Shown: positions 1 through 10,570, numbered from the stretch's first letter. The stretch is DNA of 64,000 nt from Armatimonadota bacterium (GCA_031081715.1 JAVHMA010000005.1:62001-126000); one strand, 5' to 3'. The notes: a model not told the origin generated them from the letters alone. Numbers and translations are program-made.

Positions 1-281
1 CCCCGGGCCGCGGGCGCGGCGCGCACCTGGATGTCGGTGAGCGGGATCGGGTGGCAGAGCGGGATCAGCTCCGCGGTGCGCTTGGCGGCCATGACGCCGG
101 CGAGCTGCGCGACCTCGAGCACGTTGCCCTTGGCGATGCGATTCGCTCGGACGAGCGCCAGGGTCTGGGGCCGCATGCGGACCACGGCCCGGGCGACGGC
201 CTCGCGCGCGGTAGCCGGCTTGGCGGACACATCGACCATGCGCGCGCGACCCCGCCGGTCGGCGTGCGTGAGGCGCGTCAT
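1..281 (-). CDS. moaC: MoaC, cyclic pyranopterin monophosphate synthase (partial, C-terminus off the left edge)
   Basis: MoaC acts with MoaA in the first step of molybdopterin synthesis, giving cyclic pyranopterin monophosphate. The visible N-terminal 93 residues start [20 protein letters not shown] and continue with [17 protein letters not shown], the family's N-terminal motif and its conserved KRT..LIPLCHP segment. The gene runs off the window, so the catalytic C-terminal half is not seen. The ATG at 281-279 overlaps the moeA stop as ATGA, so the two are probably translationally coupled. Molybdenum cofactor is needed by the two Mo hydroxylases encoded further along this window (47885-52979). 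Identification is strong; only completeness is unknown. Confidence 0.9.
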   Translation of the reverse strand, partial: MTRLTHADRRGRARMVDVSAKPATAREAVARAVVRMRPQTLALVRANRIAKGNVLEVAQLAGVMAAKRTAELIPLCHPIPLTDIQVRAAPAAR

Positions 282-1525
282 CCCCATAGCCGGACCTCCA
301 CCTCGTCGCCCTCCGCCACGCGGGCGCCCGGCGCGAGGACCACGATGCCGTCCGCGCGCACGAGCGAGGTCAGCACCAGCGAGCCGGCCGGCAGCGCCAC
401 GGCCCACACCTCGGTGCCTCTCGCTTCCAGGCGTACGCGCCGGTAGTCCTCGCGGCCCTTCGCTCCCTCGATCGCGGTAGCCGCGCGCGCGCGCACCGTT
501 CGCCACGGCCCGGTGCGGGGATCAGCGCCAAGGAGTCGGTCCAGCACCGGCCGGGCAAAGAGCTCGAAGATCACCAGCGCGGACACCGGGTTGCCGGGCA
601 GCCCGATCACCGGCACCCCACCCGCCGCGGCGAGCACGGTGGGCTTCCCGGGGCGGACGGCGACGCCGTGCACGAGGATGCCCGGCGGCCCCAGCGCCTC
701 GATCGCCTCGGCGACCACGTCGCGCTCGCCGACCGACGAGCCGCCCGAGATCAGTACCATCTCGTGGATGGCTGTCGCGTCGCGCAGCGCGTCCTCGACG
801 GCGGTGCGCTCGTCCGGCACGATCCCCAGCACCGTGGGCAGGCCCCCGGCCGCGCGGACCGCGCCAGCGAGGGCCGCACTGTTCATGTCGTGCACCTGGC
901 CCGGCCCCAGGCGCACGCCGGGCGGTACCACCTCGTCACCGGTGGCCAGGATCGCGACACCGGGCGGCCGCGTGACCTGGACGCGCGCGACCCCTTGCCC
1001 GGCCAGCACGCCCAGGTCGGCCGGCCGCAACCGCCGGCCGCGCGACAGGAGCGTCTCACCCGCACGCACGTCGATGCCGCGGTCGACCACGTTCTCGCCC
1101 GCCCGCACCGACCGTCGCACCGCCACCGTCTCGGAGGTGATCTCCACCTCCTCCTGCATCACGACCGCGTCCGCGCCAGGGGGCAACATGCCGCCGGTGG
1201 GCACGCGCACAGCCGTACCCGGGACGACCGTCGCCGTCGCGGCGGCGCCCATCGGCACCGCGCCGGCCGCCCGCAGGACCACCGGCGCCGCGGCGCTCGC
1301 GGCCGCGGTATCCGCGGCACGCAGCGCCCATCCGTCCACCGCCGAGCGCGCAAACGGCGGCTGGTCGGTGAGGGCCACCAGGTCCGCCGCGAGCACGCGG
1401 CCCACCGCCTCGGCGACCGGGACGGTCTCGACGCCCGGTAGCGCCAGGCGGAGCGCGTCGAGGTAGCGCGCCAGCGCCTGCGCCGGGGTCGGCAGATCGG
1501 TGAAGGCGGTCAGTCGGGGGGTCAG
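278..1525 (-). CDS. moeA: MoeA, molybdopterin molybdenumtransferase
   Basis: MoeA inserts molybdate into adenylylated molybdopterin to finish Mo cofactor. The protein has the MoeA start helix ([14 protein letters not shown]), the [12 protein letters not shown] segment, [14 protein letters not shown], the MoCF-like GDE and [11 protein letters not shown] motifs, and [11 protein letters not shown]. The most upstream ATG/GTG/TTG codon in frame is the GTG at 1405, which gives only 375 residues and removes the conserved N-terminal helix. The frame stays open to an in-frame TAG about 15 bases before a CTG at 1525-1523, and that CTG sits 9 bases after AGGAG (1539-1535). Starting there gives 415 residues, the normal family length. 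I therefore infer a CTG start. The gene follows kbl by one base and overlaps moaC by 4 bases. Confidence 0.85.
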   Translation of the reverse strand: MTPRLTAFTDLPTPAQALARYLDALRLALPGVETVPVAEAVGRVLAADLVALTDQPPFARSAVDGWALRAADTAAASAAAPVVLRAAGAVPMGAAATATVVPGTAVRVPTGGMLPPGADAVVMQEEVEITSETVAVRRSVRAGENVVDRGIDVRAGETLLSRGRRLRPADLGVLAGQGVARVQVTRPPGVAILATGDEVVPPGVRLGPGQVHDMNSAALAGAVRAAGGLPTVLGIVPDERTAVEDALRDATAIHEMVLISGGSSVGERDVVAEAIEALGPPGILVHGVAVRPGKPTVLAAAGGVPVIGLPGNPVSALVIFELFARPVLDRLLGADPRTGPWRTVRARAATAIEGAKGREDYRRVRLEARGTEVWAVALPAGSLVLTSLVRADGIVVLAPGARVAEGDEVEVRLWG

Positions 1526-1526
1526 C

Positions 1527-2717
1527 CTACAGCACTCCTACCGCGCGGCCCGCGCGGGCGAACGCCTCGAGCGCCGCCTCGAGCTGCGCGTCGGTGTGCG
1601 CGGCGGTGACGATCGTGCGCACACGGGCGCGGCCGCGTGGGACCGTGGGGAACGCGATGCCGAGCGCAAAGACGCCCTCCTCGAACAGGTGGTCCGAGAG
1701 CGCCATGGCGCGCCGCTCGTCGCCCACGATCACCGGCGTGATCGGGGTCTCGCTGGCCCCCGTGTCGAACCCGCGCCGCTGCAGGCCTTCTTTGAAGCGG
1801 CGCGCGTTGCGCCACAGCCGGGCGATCAGGTGCGGCTCCTGCTGCACCAGGCGCACCGCGGCGAGCGCCGCTGCGGCCACCGACGGCGGGTGCGAGGTCG
1901 AGAAGAGCAGTGGCCGCGCCCTGGCCATCAGCAGCTCCACCAGCGCGCGGCTGCCCGCCACGTAGCCGCCCAGACCCGCGAACGCCTTGGAGAGCGTCCC
2001 GACCTGGATGTGGACGCGACCGTGGAGCCCGAAGTGGTCCACCGTACCCCGACCGTCTTGGCCCAGCACCCCGCTCGCGTGCGCGTCGTCCACCATCATG
2101 ATCGCGCCAAACTCCTCGGCGGCCTCGACCAGCGCCGGCAGCGGCGCGATGTCGCCGTCCATGCTGAACACCCCGTCGGTGATGAGCAGGCGCCGGCGCG
2201 CACCGCGCGAGGCGGCCAGCAGCCGGCGGGCCGCCTCGGCGTCCTTGTGGGGGAAGATCTTCTTCTCGGCGCCGGAGAGCCGGCAGCCGTCGATGATGCT
2301 CGCGTGGTTCAGCTCGTCGCTGACGACCACGTCCTCGGGCCCCAGCAGGGCGGCGACCGTCCCGGCATTGGCCGTGAAGCCGGACTGGTAGAGCAGGACG
2401 GCCTCGGTACGCTTGAACGCGGCGAGCTCGGCCTCCAGCTGCTGGTGGATCGCCATGTTCCCGGCGATGGTGCGCACCGCGCCTGAGCCGACCCCCAGCG
2501 TGGCGATGGCGTCGAGGGCCGCCGCCTTCAGCGCCGGGTGGTCGGCGAGACCCAGGTAGTTGTTGGAGCACAGGTTGATGACCTCGCGGCCGTCGTAGCG
2601 CGCGATGGGCCGCTGCGGTCCCTCGAGCAGGCGCGGCCACCGCCCCAACCCCCGCGCGCGAAGGTCGGCCAGCTCCGCGTCCACGAAGCCGAGCGGCGAG
2701 GTCAGCTCAAGGCTCAA
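1527..2717 (-). CDS. kbl: Glycine C-acetyltransferase (2-amino-3-ketobutyrate CoA ligase)
   Basis: This PLP enzyme of the alpha-oxoamine synthase family cleaves 2-amino-3-ketobutyrate with CoA to glycine and acetyl-CoA. Family motifs are clear over 396 residues: NLCSNNYLGLADHP near the N-terminus, DELNHASIIDG, MVDDAHASGVLG, and GTLSKAFAGLGGYVAGS with the PLP lysine. By sequence alone it could be BioF (7-keto-8-aminopelargonate synthase). The direct overlap with a threonine dehydrogenase gene points to Kbl, since the two enzymes act in sequence. The start is a TTG at 2717-2715 inside the end of tdh (11-base overlap), indicating coupled translation. moeA follows immediately, so Mo cofactor and threonine genes share one transcript, probably by chance. 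Confidence 0.87.
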   Translation of the reverse strand: MSLELTSPLGFVDAELADLRARGLGRWPRLLEGPQRPIARYDGREVINLCSNNYLGLADHPALKAAALDAIATLGVGSGAVRTIAGNMAIHQQLEAELAAFKRTEAVLLYQSGFTANAGTVAALLGPEDVVVSDELNHASIIDGCRLSGAEKKIFPHKDAEAARRLLAASRGARRRLLITDGVFSMDGDIAPLPALVEAAEEFGAIMMVDDAHASGVLGQDGRGTVDHFGLHGRVHIQVGTLSKAFAGLGGYVAGSRALVELLMARARPLLFSTSHPPSVAAAALAAVRLVQQEPHLIARLWRNARRFKEGLQRRGFDTGASETPITPVIVGDERRAMALSDHLFEEGVFALGIAFPTVPRGRARVRTIVTAAHTDAQLEAALEAFARAGRAVGVL

Positions 2718-3735
2718 TGGTCAGGATCACCTTCCCGGCCCCGCCGGCCTCCAGGAGGGCGAAGGCCTCCTCGAACCGCTCCAGGGGCAGCCGGTGCGTG
2801 ATCACCGGCGCCACATCGAGCCCTCGCCGCAAGAGCGTGGTCATCTGTTCCCATGTCTGCCACAACCGTCGGCCGAAGATACCCTCCAGGCGCACGGCTT
2901 TGAAGATCACCTGGTCGGCCAGGTCGAGCTCCACCGGCGCCGACGGCAGGCCCAGCAGGCCCACCCAGCCGCCGCTGCGAACCGCGCGCAGCGCGTCGCG
3001 GATGCCCGCGGGATGCCCGGACATTTCCAGGACGACGTCGGCGCCGCCACCCGTCAGCTCCTGGATGCGCTCGGCCGCCGGCTCGGCAGAGGCATCGATG
3101 ACCACGTCGGCGCCCAGCCCCCGGGCCAGGGCAAGCCGGCCAGGCCGGACGTCGGTTGCGATCACCAGCCCCGCGCCCGCCGCCCGGGACACGGGAATCG
3201 CCATAAGCCCGATCGGGCCGCAGCCGGTAATCGCGACGGTGCGCGTGGTGATGTCCGTGGCGAGCGCGGTGTGGACCGCGTTCCCGAGCGGGTCCATGAT
3301 GGCGCCGATCTCGGTGCGAATCGCCGGGTCGAGCCGCCAGGCGTTCCTGGCGGGCATCACCACGTACTCGGCGAACGCGCCGTCGCGGTCCACACCGATG
3401 ATCTCGAGTCGGTCGCAGATGTGCGCCTGCCCGTGGCGGCAGCGCGGGCACCACCCGCAGACGACGTGACTCTCCCCGGCCACGCGGTCCCCGACCGCGA
3501 CCTCGACAACGCCCTCGCCAACCGCGGCCACCGTGCCGCAGAACTCGTGGCCGATCGTGCGCGGCGGCCGCACACGGGACCGCGCCCAGGCGTCCCAGCG
3601 GAAGATGTGCAGGTCGGTCCCGCAGATGCCCCCCGCGGCGACCCGGACGAGGACCTCGCCGCGGCCGGGCGAGGGGACCGCTACCTCCACGATCTCGAAC
3701 CCGGGCGCCGGCGCGGTCTTCACCAGCGCCCGCAT
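2707..3735 (-). CDS. tdh: L-threonine 3-dehydrogenase (zinc MDR family)
   Basis: It oxidises L-threonine to 2-amino-3-ketobutyrate with NAD+, feeding the next gene, kbl. The N-terminal MRALVKTAPAPGFEIVEVAV, catalytic-zinc residues in GGICGTDLHIF and GHEFCGTV, the four-cysteine structural zinc lobe (VCGWCPRCRHGQAHIC), DPLGNAVHTAL and the Rossmann GCGPIGLMAI are all present. From the ATG at 3735 the protein has 342 residues, the usual Tdh length. The frame stays open much further upstream, but that part is low-complexity and unlike the family. An alternative ATG at 3783 would add 16 residues. Neither start has a strong ribosome binding site. Sorbitol dehydrogenase is the main alternative family; the kbl overlap favours Tdh. 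Confidence 0.87.
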   Translation of the reverse strand: MRALVKTAPAPGFEIVEVAVPSPGRGEVLVRVAAGGICGTDLHIFRWDAWARSRVRPPRTIGHEFCGTVAAVGEGVVEVAVGDRVAGESHVVCGWCPRCRHGQAHICDRLEIIGVDRDGAFAEYVVMPARNAWRLDPAIRTEIGAIMDPLGNAVHTALATDITTRTVAITGCGPIGLMAIPVSRAAGAGLVIATDVRPGRLALARGLGADVVIDASAEPAAERIQELTGGGADVVLEMSGHPAGIRDALRAVRSGGWVGLLGLPSAPVELDLADQVIFKAVRLEGIFGRRLWQTWEQMTTLLRRGLDVAPVITHRLPLERFEEAFALLEAGGAGKVILTIEP

Positions 3736-3784
3736 GCGTGTCGGGAGGACCGCCAGGCCGGCCCGCGTCGGCGCAGGCTGCATC

Positions 3785-3857
3785 CGGGTCACGCGTGAGG
3801 CTTCGACGCCCCGCCAAGCCTCCTCCTGCGCCGCCCCGGTGACACGCTCGTGACCCG
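3785..3857. promoter_or_regulatory. Divergent intergenic region with a 9-base inverted repeat
   Basis: The 229 bases between the divergent tdh (-) and the membrane-protein gene (+) hold CGGGTCACG at 3785-3793 and its exact reverse complement CGTGACCCG at 3849-3857. The arms are 55 bases apart. A regulator could bind such a spaced dyad, but the composition is GC-rich and the match could be chance. No convincing -10 hexamer is seen here. Confidence 0.2.
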
Positions 3858-3964
3858 CGGGTGGGAGCCTGTGGGGTCGATGGCAGGAAGCCCGCCGGGG
3901 CGGCGCCAAAGGGTTCTCGCCCGGAGGCCGGGACCCAGGCCCGCCCGCGGGGAGGAGTCGCGGT

Positions 3965-4366
3965 ATGTCACAGCTCTGGCACCCCCTGGTCGTCCACTTC
4001 CCGATCGCGCTATGGATCACGAGCGCTCTTTTCGACCTGCTGTACCTGTGGCGGGGCGAGGCGTTCCACGCGCGGGCGGCGAAAGTTCTGATCGGCCTGG
4101 GGCTGCTCGGCGCGCTGGTCGCCGTGGGCACAGGCTACCTGGACCTGGGCCGGTTCTCGCCCGAGGAGCTGGGGCCAGCGTTCCTCGGCCTGCACCGGAC
4201 GCACCAGGCGTTCGCGGTGGCCGCGACGCTGACCTACGCGGCCAGCTTCGCCGTCCGGCTCCGGCGGACGCCGGGACGCGGCGTCGTGGCGCTGCTGGCG
4301 CTGACCGGTGCGGCCCTGATCGGCTGGGCCGCGTGGCTGGGCGGCGAGCTGCGCATGAGGATGTGA
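3965..4366 (+). CDS. DUF2231-like small integral membrane protein
   Basis: The 133-residue protein is almost all membrane helices (about four). It opens with HPLVVHFPIALW, the signature start of the DUF2231/COG4244 predicted membrane proteins, whose function is unknown. The ATG at 3965 is preceded by GGGGAGGAG at a good distance. The gene ends inside the start region of the response regulator (ATGTGACC), so the three plus-strand genes form one operon. The conserved histidines near the N-terminus could bind haem or metal, but this is not shown. Co-transcription with a two-component system suggests an envelope role. Confidence 0.7.
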   Translation: MSQLWHPLVVHFPIALWITSALFDLLYLWRGEAFHARAAKVLIGLGLLGALVAVGTGYLDLGRFSPEELGPAFLGLHRTHQAFAVAATLTYAASFAVRLRRTPGRGVVALLALTGAALIGWAAWLGGELRMRM

Positions 4367-4368
4367 CC

Positions 4369-5088
4369 GTGGCCGGGCCGCGCATCCTCGTCGTCGACGA
4401 CGAGCCGCACATCGTCGAGCTGGTCCGTTACAACCTCCAGCAGGAGGGGTTCGAGGTGCTCACGGCCGGTGACGGCGAGACGGCGATCATGCGCGTGCGG
4501 GCCGACCGCCCGGATCTCGTGGTGCTCGACATCATGTTGCCGGGGCTGGACGGGCTGGAGGTCTGCCGGCGGATGCGGCGGGAGTCCGCGGTACCGATCA
4601 TCATGCTCACCGCGCGCGGCGGTGAGGTCGAGCGGGTCGTGGGGCTCGAGCAGGGCGCCGACGACTACGTGACCAAGCCGTTCAGCCCGCGCGAGCTGGT
4701 CGCGCGCGTGCGCGCGGTGCTGCGCCGGCGCGTGCGCGAGGTGGCGGCGGCGCCCCACGAGCCCCTGCGCGTGGGCGCGCTCCACCTGGACCCCGCGACG
4801 CGCGACGTCACGCTCCACGGCCGGCGCGTGGACCTGACGACGCGCGAGTTCGACCTCCTGTGGCTGCTCATGCGCTATCCCAACCGGGTCTTCTCGCGTG
4901 ACTTCCTGCTGGAACACCTGTGGGGCCACGACTTCTACGGCAGCACGCGCACCGTGGACATGCACGTCAGCCGGCTGCGCGAGAAGATCGAGGACGATCC
5001 GGCCACACCCACCTACATCGCCACCGTGCGGGGGGTGGGCTACAAGCTACAAGCCGCGGCGTCCGGCCGCCAGCGGGTACGCTCATGA
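4369..5088 (+). CDS. OmpR/PhoB-family response regulator
   Basis: A receiver domain (residues about 5-120: acidic pair in VVDDEP, phospho-acceptor Asp in LVVLDIMLPGLDG, LTA, and Lys in YVTKPFSPREL) is joined to a C-terminal winged helix (LTTREFDLLWLLMRYPNRV, then RTVDMHVSRLREKIEDDP and RGVGYKL). This is a phosphorylation-controlled DNA-binding activator or repressor. I chose GTG 4369 because GAGG lies 8 bases upstream; an in-frame GTG at 4363 overlaps the previous stop as GTGA and is equally possible (two residues longer). The gene overlaps the kinase by ATGA. PhoB, PhoP and WalR are all close relatives, and the target genes cannot be read from here. Confidence 0.9.
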   Translation: MAGPRILVVDDEPHIVELVRYNLQQEGFEVLTAGDGETAIMRVRADRPDLVVLDIMLPGLDGLEVCRRMRRESAVPIIMLTARGGEVERVVGLEQGADDYVTKPFSPRELVARVRAVLRRRVREVAAAPHEPLRVGALHLDPATRDVTLHGRRVDLTTREFDLLWLLMRYPNRVFSRDFLLEHLWGHDFYGSTRTVDMHVSRLREKIEDDPATPTYIATVRGVGYKLQAAASGRQRVRS

Positions 5089-6802
5089 AGACCCGGTCCG
5101 TCCGCGCCCGTCTCGTCAGCTCGTACATCCTGCTCGTGTCGCTCTGCCTGGTCCTGGTCGCCACGTTCGTCACCTGGCGGCTGCAGCGGCAGTACATGAC
5201 CACCTACGGGTCGGTCGTGCTGACGCAGTCACGCATCATCAGTCGTATGCTCGAGCAATACGTCGCCGAGGGGGAGCGCGATGTGGCGCGGCTCGAACGG
5301 CTCGCCCAGGAGTTCCGGTGGCGGCCCGACCTGACCATTACCGTGCGTTCGCCCGCGGCGGTAGCCGGGGACGCGCCGCCCGAGCTGGTTGCCGCGCTGC
5401 GAGGCGAGCCGGCCCAGGTGGTCCGCGACGACGCGGCCACCGGCGAGCAGCGCGTCTTCGCGGCCGCGCCGGTCGCCGCCGGCGGACAGACGGTCGCCGT
5501 GGTGCATCTCTCGGTGCCCACCGGCTGGGTGTGGGTGCAACTCCGGCGCATGCTGCCGCAGCTGGGGATCGCGCTCTTCATCGGCCTGGTGGCCGCCTGG
5601 CTCGTGGGCGGACGGCTGGCCCGCAGCCTGGTAGAGCCGATCGACGAGCTGACCCGCATCGCGGCGCGGATGAGCGCCGGCGACCTAGCGCAGTCGGTGC
5701 GGCCGCGCGGTCCGGACGAGATCGGCCGCCTCGGCGAGATGTTCAACCAGATGGCGGACCGCCTACGCGCGACGATCACGACCGTGACCGCCGAGCAGAC
5801 GAAGCTGGCCGCGGTGATGGCCGCGATGGTGGACGGGGTCATCGCCACCGACCGGAGCGGCCGGGTCATGCTGGCCAATCGCGCGGCGACCGAGCTGCTA
5901 GGCTGGGCGCCCGGGGCGCCGGGCCGCGACGGGATCGGCTGGCCCCGGCTCCGCGCGGTACTCGACGACGCGGCGGCGTACGGCCGGGTGACCGCCGAGG
6001 AGCTGCCGCCGTCGGAGACGGCCGACCGGCTCGTGGAGGTCCACTGCGCGCCCCTGCCCGGCGACGGCCGCCCCGGGGGCGCGGTGGCGGTGCTGCGCGA
6101 CGTGACCGAACTGCGCCGGCTGGAGCGTGCGCGCCGGGAGCTGACGGCCAACGTCTCCCACGAGCTGCGCACGCCGCTGACCTCCATCAAGGGGTTCGCG
6201 GAGACGCTGCTGGCCGGGGCGATGCGCGACGAGCGCACCTGTCGGCACTTTCTGGAGATCATCGACCAGGAGGCGAACCGGCTGGTGAAGCTCGTGGACG
6301 ACCTGCTGGACCTCTCGCGTCTGGAGAGCAAGCGCCTCAGCCTGGAGCTCGGCCAGGTGCGCGTCGGCGACGTGGTGGCCGAGGCGGTCACGAAGATGCG
6401 CCAGCTGGCCGGCGGACGGGCGCTGGAGCTTCATCCTGCCCCGGGGGACGTCACCGTGCTCGCGGACCGCGACCGGCTGGCGCAGGTGATGACCAACCTG
6501 CTCGACAACGCGATCAAGTTCACGCCCGACGGCGGCCGCATCGCCGTGGGGTGGCGCACGCTGAACGGCGAGGTCGAGGTGACGGTGGCCGACGACGGCC
6601 CGGGGATTGCGCCGGCCGACCTCCCGCACATCTTCGAGCGCTTCTACAAGACCGACCGGTCGCGGGCCGCGGCCGCGGGCGGTACCGGGCTCGGACTGGC
6701 GATCACCAAGCACATCGTGGAGGCCCACGGCGGCCGGATCCGGGTCGCGAGCGCGCCCGGCCAGGGGACGACCTTCGCGTTCACGCTGCCGCGAGACGCC
6801 GA

Positions 6803-6806
<4 letters not shown>
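5085..6806 (+). CDS. PhoR/WalK-like sensor histidine kinase
   Basis: The 573-residue membrane kinase has an N-terminal transmembrane helix (YILLVSLCLVLVATFVT), an extracytoplasmic segment of about 120 residues, a second helix (GIALFIGLVAAWLVGG), a HAMP linker, a PAS-like domain, HisKA with NVSHELRTPLTSIKGF (His-phosphorylation site), and HATPase_c with N box NLLDNAIKFTP, ADDGPGIA, F box HIFERFYKTD and GGTGLGLAI. It would phosphorylate the upstream-encoded regulator, with which it shares an ATGA junction. The architecture TM-sensor-TM-HAMP-PAS-kinase is that of PhoR and WalK. Its TAG stop overlaps the convergent livF stop on the other strand. Confidence 0.92.
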
Positions 6807-7512
<706 letters not shown>

Positions 7513-7513
<1 letters not shown>

Positions 7514-8307
7514 CAGGACCGGGTCCCCCCCGCGCCGGTCGCCTGGCCGCGCGCGCGGCCCAGGTAGGCCTCGATGACCTTCGGGTCGCGCTGAACCTCC
7601 GCGGGCGAGCCTTCGGCGATCTTCACCCCGTAGTCGAGCACCGTGACCCGGTCGGAAACGCCCATGACCACGCGCATGTTGTGCTCGATAAGCAGGATCG
7701 TGAGGCCCAGGTCGGACCGCAACCGGCGCAGGAACGCCATGAGCGTCTGCGCCTCCGCCGGCGACATCCCCGCGGTCGGCTCGTCGAGGAGCAGCAGGCG
7801 CGGCCGGCTGGCCAGCGCCCGCGCGATCTCCAGCCGGCGCTGGTCGCCGTAGGGCAGGTTGTGGGCCGGCTCGTTGGCGCGGTCGGTCAGACCGACCAGC
7901 CGGAGCAGCTCCCCCGCGCGCCGCAGGGCGTCGCGCTCGACCGCGTGGAACCGCGGCGTGTGAAGCAGCGCATCCCACACCCCCAGCGGCAGCCGGCTGT
8001 GCATCCCGACCAGCACGTTCTCGAGCGCGGTCATGTTGCCGAACAGTCGGATGTTCTGGAAGGTGCGGCACACGCCCAGCGCGGTGATCTGGTCGGGGCG
8101 CAGCCCCACCAGCGGCCGACCGGCGAAGGTCACCCGTCCCTCGTCCGGCACGTAGGCGCCGGTGAAGACGTTGAACAGGGTAGTCTTGCCGGCGCCGTTC
8201 GGTCCGATGATGCTGGCGATCAGACCCTCGTCGAGCGTGAAGTCCACGCGGTTCACCGCGACGAGGCCGCCGAACCGTTTGGTCACCCCCGCCGCCTGGA
8301 AGAGCAT
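7513..8307 (-). CDS. livG: Branched-chain amino acid ABC transporter ATPase LivG (cluster 1)
   Basis: The 264-residue ATPase has the LivG-type opening ([16 protein letters not shown]), Walker [19 protein letters not shown] at the Q-loop, the [15 protein letters not shown] signature region, Walker [14 protein letters not shown], and the LivG C-terminal [21 protein letters not shown]. LivG normally pairs with LivF under the LivHM permease. It lies 3 bases after livM and shares TGATG with livF. It closely resembles the second LivG at 11983-12768 but is clearly a diverged paralogue. Confidence 0.92.
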
Positions 8308-8310
8308 GGC

Positions 8311-9612
8311 CTACGAGCTCCCTCCCGTCACCACCTGCTCCGCCGCCGCGGCGCGCGCCTCCTCGATCTCCATGCGCCGCCGCGCCGACGGCAGGATGCC
8401 CTGCTGGCGGAAGATCATCATCGCGATCAAGATGACCCCGAAGACCATGCGCTCGTACTTCGCGGGCTCGAGCTGCGTCGGCAGGTCGGCCAGGTTGAAC
8501 CCCAGGATCGAGACGCCGGCCGACTTCCACGCGTTGAGCGTCAGCGAGAGCTGCTTGAGGACCTGCAGGTTGAGGATGGTGACCGCGCTGGCGCCCAGGA
8601 TCGCGCCGGGGATACTCCCCATGCCGCCGAGGATGACCATCGCGAGCACGCCGATGGATTCCATGAACGTGAAGCTCTCCGGGTTGATGAAGAGCTGCTT
8701 GGCCCCGAACAGCGCTCCCATCGCGCCGGCGAACGAGGCCCCCGCGGCGAACGCCAGCAGCTTCATCGGGACCAGCGGAATGCCCATCGCCACCGCGGCC
8801 GCCTCGTCCTCCCGGATCGCTTCCCACGCACGCCCGATGTGCGAGTCCTTGAACCGCTGGGTGACCAGGATCACCACCAGCACGATCACCATGACCAGGA
8901 AGTAGAAGTAGAGCGGGTAGAGGAAAGCGGGCTCCGTGGACACCCCCAGGCGGGCCACCACCGGCGCGAAGAACAGGGGCGGCCGTCCCACCGGCGTGAT
9001 GCCGATCGGGCCGTTGGTGATGTTGACCGGCTTGTCCAGGTTGTTGGCCAGGACGCGGATGACCTCCCCGAAGCCCAGCGTGACGATGGCCAGGTAGTCG
9101 CCGCGCACCCGCAGCACGGGCAGCCCCAGCAGCACCCCGGTCAGCGCCGCCAGCGCCACGGCCACCAGGAGGAACGGGAAGAACCACCAGCCTGGCAGCG
9201 GGAAGATGGCGGTCGCCGCCGGCCAGATCTTCAGCGCCTGCGGCGACCCGAAGATCGCCCACGCGTACGCCCCGACCGCGTAGAACGCCACGTAGCCCAG
9301 GTCCAGCAGGCCGGCCAGCCCGACGACGATGTTGAGCCCCAGCGCGAGCGCGACGAAGATGCCGACCTGCGTCGCGACCTCGAGGTAGAAGGTGTTGCTC
9401 GTCCCGACCACCGGCATGATGACGACCAGGATCGCGAACACCGCCGCGGCCCGGAACCGGGGCGGGACCTCCAGGCGGTAGACCAGCAGCATGGAGGCCA
9501 TGAACAGCAGGAACGCCGGCAGCGACCGCGGCACCGCGGCGACCAGCGCCCCGGTGCCGACCACGTAGGCCGCGACCAGCGCCGCGCGCAGGGTGGGGCT
9601 AGAGCTTCTCAC
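8311..9612 (-). CDS. livM: Branched-chain amino acid ABC transporter permease LivM (cluster 1)
   Basis: About 430 residues of hydrophobic helices carry the LivM hallmark [26 protein letters not shown] (here split: [14 protein letters not shown] and FYAVGAYA), [15 protein letters not shown], and [13 protein letters not shown] for ATPase contact. With LivH it forms the membrane channel. I place the start at GTG 9612, 6 bases after GAGG; a GTG at 9624 would add four residues. Either overlaps the end of livH by a few codons, as expected for coupled permease genes. The C-terminus has a short charged tail beyond the conserved region. Confidence 0.9.
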   Translation of the reverse strand: MRSSSPTLRAALVAAYVVGTGALVAAVPRSLPAFLLFMASMLLVYRLEVPPRFRAAAVFAILVVIMPVVGTSNTFYLEVATQVGIFVALALGLNIVVGLAGLLDLGYVAFYAVGAYAWAIFGSPQALKIWPAATAIFPLPGWWFFPFLLVAVALAALTGVLLGLPVLRVRGDYLAIVTLGFGEVIRVLANNLDKPVNITNGPIGITPVGRPPLFFAPVVARLGVSTEPAFLYPLYFYFLVMVIVLVVILVTQRFKDSHIGRAWEAIREDEAAAVAMGIPLVPMKLLAFAAGASFAGAMGALFGAKQLFINPESFTFMESIGVLAMVILGGMGSIPGAILGASAVTILNLQVLKQLSLTLNAWKSAGVSILGFNLADLPTQLEPAKYERMVFGVILIAMMIFRQQGILPSARRRMEIEEARAAAAEQVVTGGSS

Positions 9613-10570
9613 GCACCACCTCACCCAGCAACCCGCGCGGCCGGAACATCAGGATCAGGATGAGCACGCTGAACGCGAAGATGTCCTTGTACTCGGCGCC
9701 GAACGCCCCGCCGGTCAACAGCGACATGTAGGAAGCCGCGAGCGTCTCGAGCATGCCCAGCACCAGCCCGCCCACCATGGCGCCCGGGACGTTGCCGATG
9801 CCGCCCAGTACCGCGGCGGTGAACGCCTTGATGCCGGGGATGAAGCCCGTGTAGGGGTTGATGGTGCCGAACTGCACCCCGAACAGCGCCCCCGCCGCCC
9901 CGCCCATCGCCCCGCCGATCAGAAAGGTCAGCGAGATCATGCGCCCCACGTTGATGCCCATCAACCCCGCGGCCGCCTGGTCCTCGGCCACGGCGCGGAT
10001 CGCCGTCCCGAGCCTGGTCCGGTTGACGAAGAGCGTGAGCACGACCAACATGAGCAGCGACGCGACGACGACCAGGATGGACTTGATCGGCACGTCGATG
10101 TCGCCCGCGATCGCGATGCGGAGGTCGAAGAACTCGACGACCGGGTAGGTCAGGTAGAAGGCGTTCCGCCACAGGCTCTCGACCAGCCGGATCGCATCCT
10201 GCAAGAAGAACGACACCCCAATGGCCGAGATGAGCGGGATCAGCCGTGGCGCCCCGCGCAGCGGCCGGTAGGCAATGCGCTCGACTGCGACCGCGAGTAC
10301 CGCGCTCACCAGCATGGCCACGAGCACGATGACCGCGAGCAGCGCCAGCGGATGCAGGGCACCCAGTGTCCCACCGGCTTGCATGATGAGCAAGATCTCC
10401 GCCCCGACGAACGCCCCGGTTACGAAGATCTCGCTGTGGGCGAAGTTGATCATCTGGAGCACGCCGTAGACCATCGTGTAGCCGAGCGCGATCATGGCGT
10501 ACACGAAGCCCAGCACCAGGCCGTCGACGACGACCGAGGGGAAGATGGCGATGAGCACGTCCCACTCCAC
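9599..10570 (-). CDS. livH: Branched-chain amino acid ABC transporter permease LivH (cluster 1)
   Basis: The 323-residue permease has the LivH motifs YAMIALGYTMVYGVLQMINFAHS, split here as ALGYTMVYG and QMINFAHSE, then AVAEDQAAAGLMGINV (the ATPase-coupling loop) and FTAAVLGGIGNVPGAMVGG. It pairs with LivM. The GTG start at 10570 follows GGGGAGGAG at a slightly long spacing. It is separated from its binding-protein gene by 111 bases that hold a strong hairpin, so expression of the membrane parts may be set lower than that of livK. Confidence 0.92.
   Translation of the reverse strand: MEWDVLIAIFPSVVVDGLVLGFVYAMIALGYTMVYGVLQMINFAHSEIFVTGAFVGAEILLIMQAGGTLGALHPLALLAVIVLVAMLVSAVLAVAVERIAYRPLRGAPRLIPLISAIGVSFFLQDAIRLVESLWRNAFYLTYPVVEFFDLRIAIAGDIDVPIKSILVVVASLLMLVVLTLFVNRTRLGTAIRAVAEDQAAAGLMGINVGRMISLTFLIGGAMGGAAGALFGVQFGTINPYTGFIPGIKAFTAAVLGGIGNVPGAMVGGLVLGMLETLAASYMSLLTGGAFGAEYKDIFAFSVLILILMFRPRGLLGEVVREKL

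Noticed and set aside
278-1405. moeA starting at GTG 1405
   Set aside because: It removes the conserved N-terminal helix and leaves 375 residues, short for the family.
1527-2717. BioF (7-keto-8-aminopelargonate synthase) as the identity of the kbl gene
   Set aside because: Motifs alone do not decide, but direct overlap with threonine dehydrogenase and no other biotin genes favour Kbl.
7681-9663. 660-codon open frame on the plus strand opposite the Liv ATPase and permease genes
   Set aside because: The product is rich in Arg, His, Asp and Gln with no domain, and it lies antisense to well-recognised liv genes. Long spurious frames are expected at this GC content.
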